A DNA stretch of 64,000 bases from Leucobacter chromiireducens subsp. solipictus (GTDB lineage: Bacteria; Actinomycetota; Actinomycetes; Actinomycetales; Microbacteriaceae), in assembly GCF_016758195.1 (NCBI RefSeq), contig NZ_QYAC01000001.1, positions 595,423 to 659,422 on the forward strand, read 5' to 3'. Within the stretch, counting starts at the first letter, position 1; every line of letters starts with the position of its first letter. A model generated the notes under the pieces. The model was not told where the DNA came from, ran no database searches, and saw only the letters and a list, made by a program, of their open reading frames with translations. The position numbers and the translations under genes were made by a program. Below, piece by piece: positions 63,475 through 64,000 of the stretch.

Positions 63475-64000
63475 TCACTCCCCGAGCACCCGATCCAGAT
63501 ACGGATTCGTGAAGACTCGCGCCGGATCCAGCTCCGCGCGAACGGCCGCGAACCGTTCGAACTCTGGGTAGCGCTCCCGCAGCGCGTCCGCGTCGAGCGT
63601 GTGCATCTTGCCCCAGTGCGGTCGGCCACCGTGCGCGGCGAGGATCGCTTCGGCGTCCCGGAAATACCCGAGGTCCCGGTCGCGGTGGTAGCGGTGCACG
63701 GCGATGTATCCCGAGTCGCGGCCGTGCGCGGTGGAGAGTAGCAGCTCGTCGCCGCCCGCGGCGCGCACCTCGATCGGGAACGAGACGCGGTAGCGACGCC
63801 GCTCGATCATGGCGCGGAGCTCTCGCATCGTGTCCGCGACCTCCGCGAGGGGCACCGCGTACTCCATCTCGCGAAAGTGGACGCGCCGGTGCGTGACGAA
63901 CACCCGGTGTGACTCGTCGATGTAGCGGCGTCGGCTCGACAGCGTCTCCACGAATCGGTTGATTGCGGGGGTGGTGCGCGGGGCAAACGCGCCGAGGTTC
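63475..64000 (-). CDS. FAD-linked sugar-lactone oxidase, C-terminal part (5' end outside window)
   Basis: The visible 175 residues form the C-terminal half of a D-arabinono-1,4-lactone oxidase/ALO-type enzyme. It has HFREMEYAVPLAEVADTMRELR, SFPIEVRAAGGDELLLSTAHGRDSG, and HWGKMHTLDADALRERYPEFERF, the HWGK motif conserved in aldono-lactone oxidases, near the end. The start and FAD-binding domain lie beyond the window end. The substrate lactone cannot be set. Confidence 0.85.
   Translation of the reverse strand, partial: NLGAFAPRTTPAINRFVETLSSRRRYIDESHRVFVTHRRVHFREMEYAVPLAEVADTMRELRAMIERRRYRVSFPIEVRAAGGDELLLSTAHGRDSGYIAVHRYHRDRDLGYFRDAEAILAAHGGRPHWGKMHTLDADALRERYPEFERFAAVRAELDPARVFTNPYLDRVLGE

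Overview
The window is 64 kb of a high-GC actinobacterial chromosome. G+C-rich codon usage, frequent ATGA/GTGA start-stop overlaps, the prfB-ftsE-ftsX-smpB-ssrA order, a canonical GlnR-type box before amt, and a MocR/YczE pair point to Actinobacteria. Microbacteriaceae (Leucobacter-like) is my best guess and is an inference. I see no insertion sequence, prophage, CRISPR array, rRNA or ordinary tRNA. Most of the window is metabolic and housekeeping genes.

Layout. 1-3.9 kb: haem genes hemY-hemE diverging from hemA across a perfect inverted repeat. 3.9-7.7 kb: a tetR-MFS-amidohydrolase operon behind 16-bp direct repeats. 7.7-12.8 kb: tmRNA, a TetR gene, smpB, ftsX, ftsE and prfB, i.e. ribosome rescue plus division. 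12.8-15 kb: a MocR regulator diverging from a YczE-type membrane protein. 15-22.9 kb: a polyamine locus with an APC permease, potABCD, an Lrp regulator and a class III aminotransferase. 22.9-24.75 kb: an AbiEi/DUF559-like gene enclosed by a 70-bp imperfect inverted repeat and GC-rich short repeats, the most unusual part of the window. 24.7-28.7 kb: rpsO, amt, an inositol monophosphatase-family gene and a second, orphan potD-like gene.

28.7-45.7 kb is a molybdenum island: DUF6457, mobA, moeA, fdhD, a YdeP-type molybdopterin oxidoreductase, a Mop-domain regulator, modAB, moaA, moaE, moeB-rhodanese, moaD, a second moeA, moaC and mog. Nested in it are an NO-detoxifying flavohaemoprotein with its likely regulator, and formamidase with FmdB. 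45.7-54.7 kb is purine catabolism: an NCS2 permease, an IclR regulator, a 49-codon small ORF, xdhABC, an SDR and a guanine deaminase-like gene. XdhB is a second client for the molybdenum cofactor. 54.7-64 kb holds a secreted PPC/SLH-repeat protein with a lectin-like remnant behind it, FKBP, an FAH-family hydrolase, aspA, an MFS exporter, lemA-htpX and a partial sugar-lactone oxidase.

The genes work together in three ways. The molybdenum genes take up molybdate and build both Moco types: bis-MGD for the YdeP-type enzyme (MobA, FdhD) and sulfurated Moco for xanthine dehydrogenase (XdhC). Nitrogen scavenging links polyamine, formamide, purine, aspartate and ammonium genes. Candidate operators at hemE/hemA, tetR, mocR/yczE, amt, iclR/xdh and the mod operon were read directly from the sequence. 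No modC ATPase gene is present in the window.
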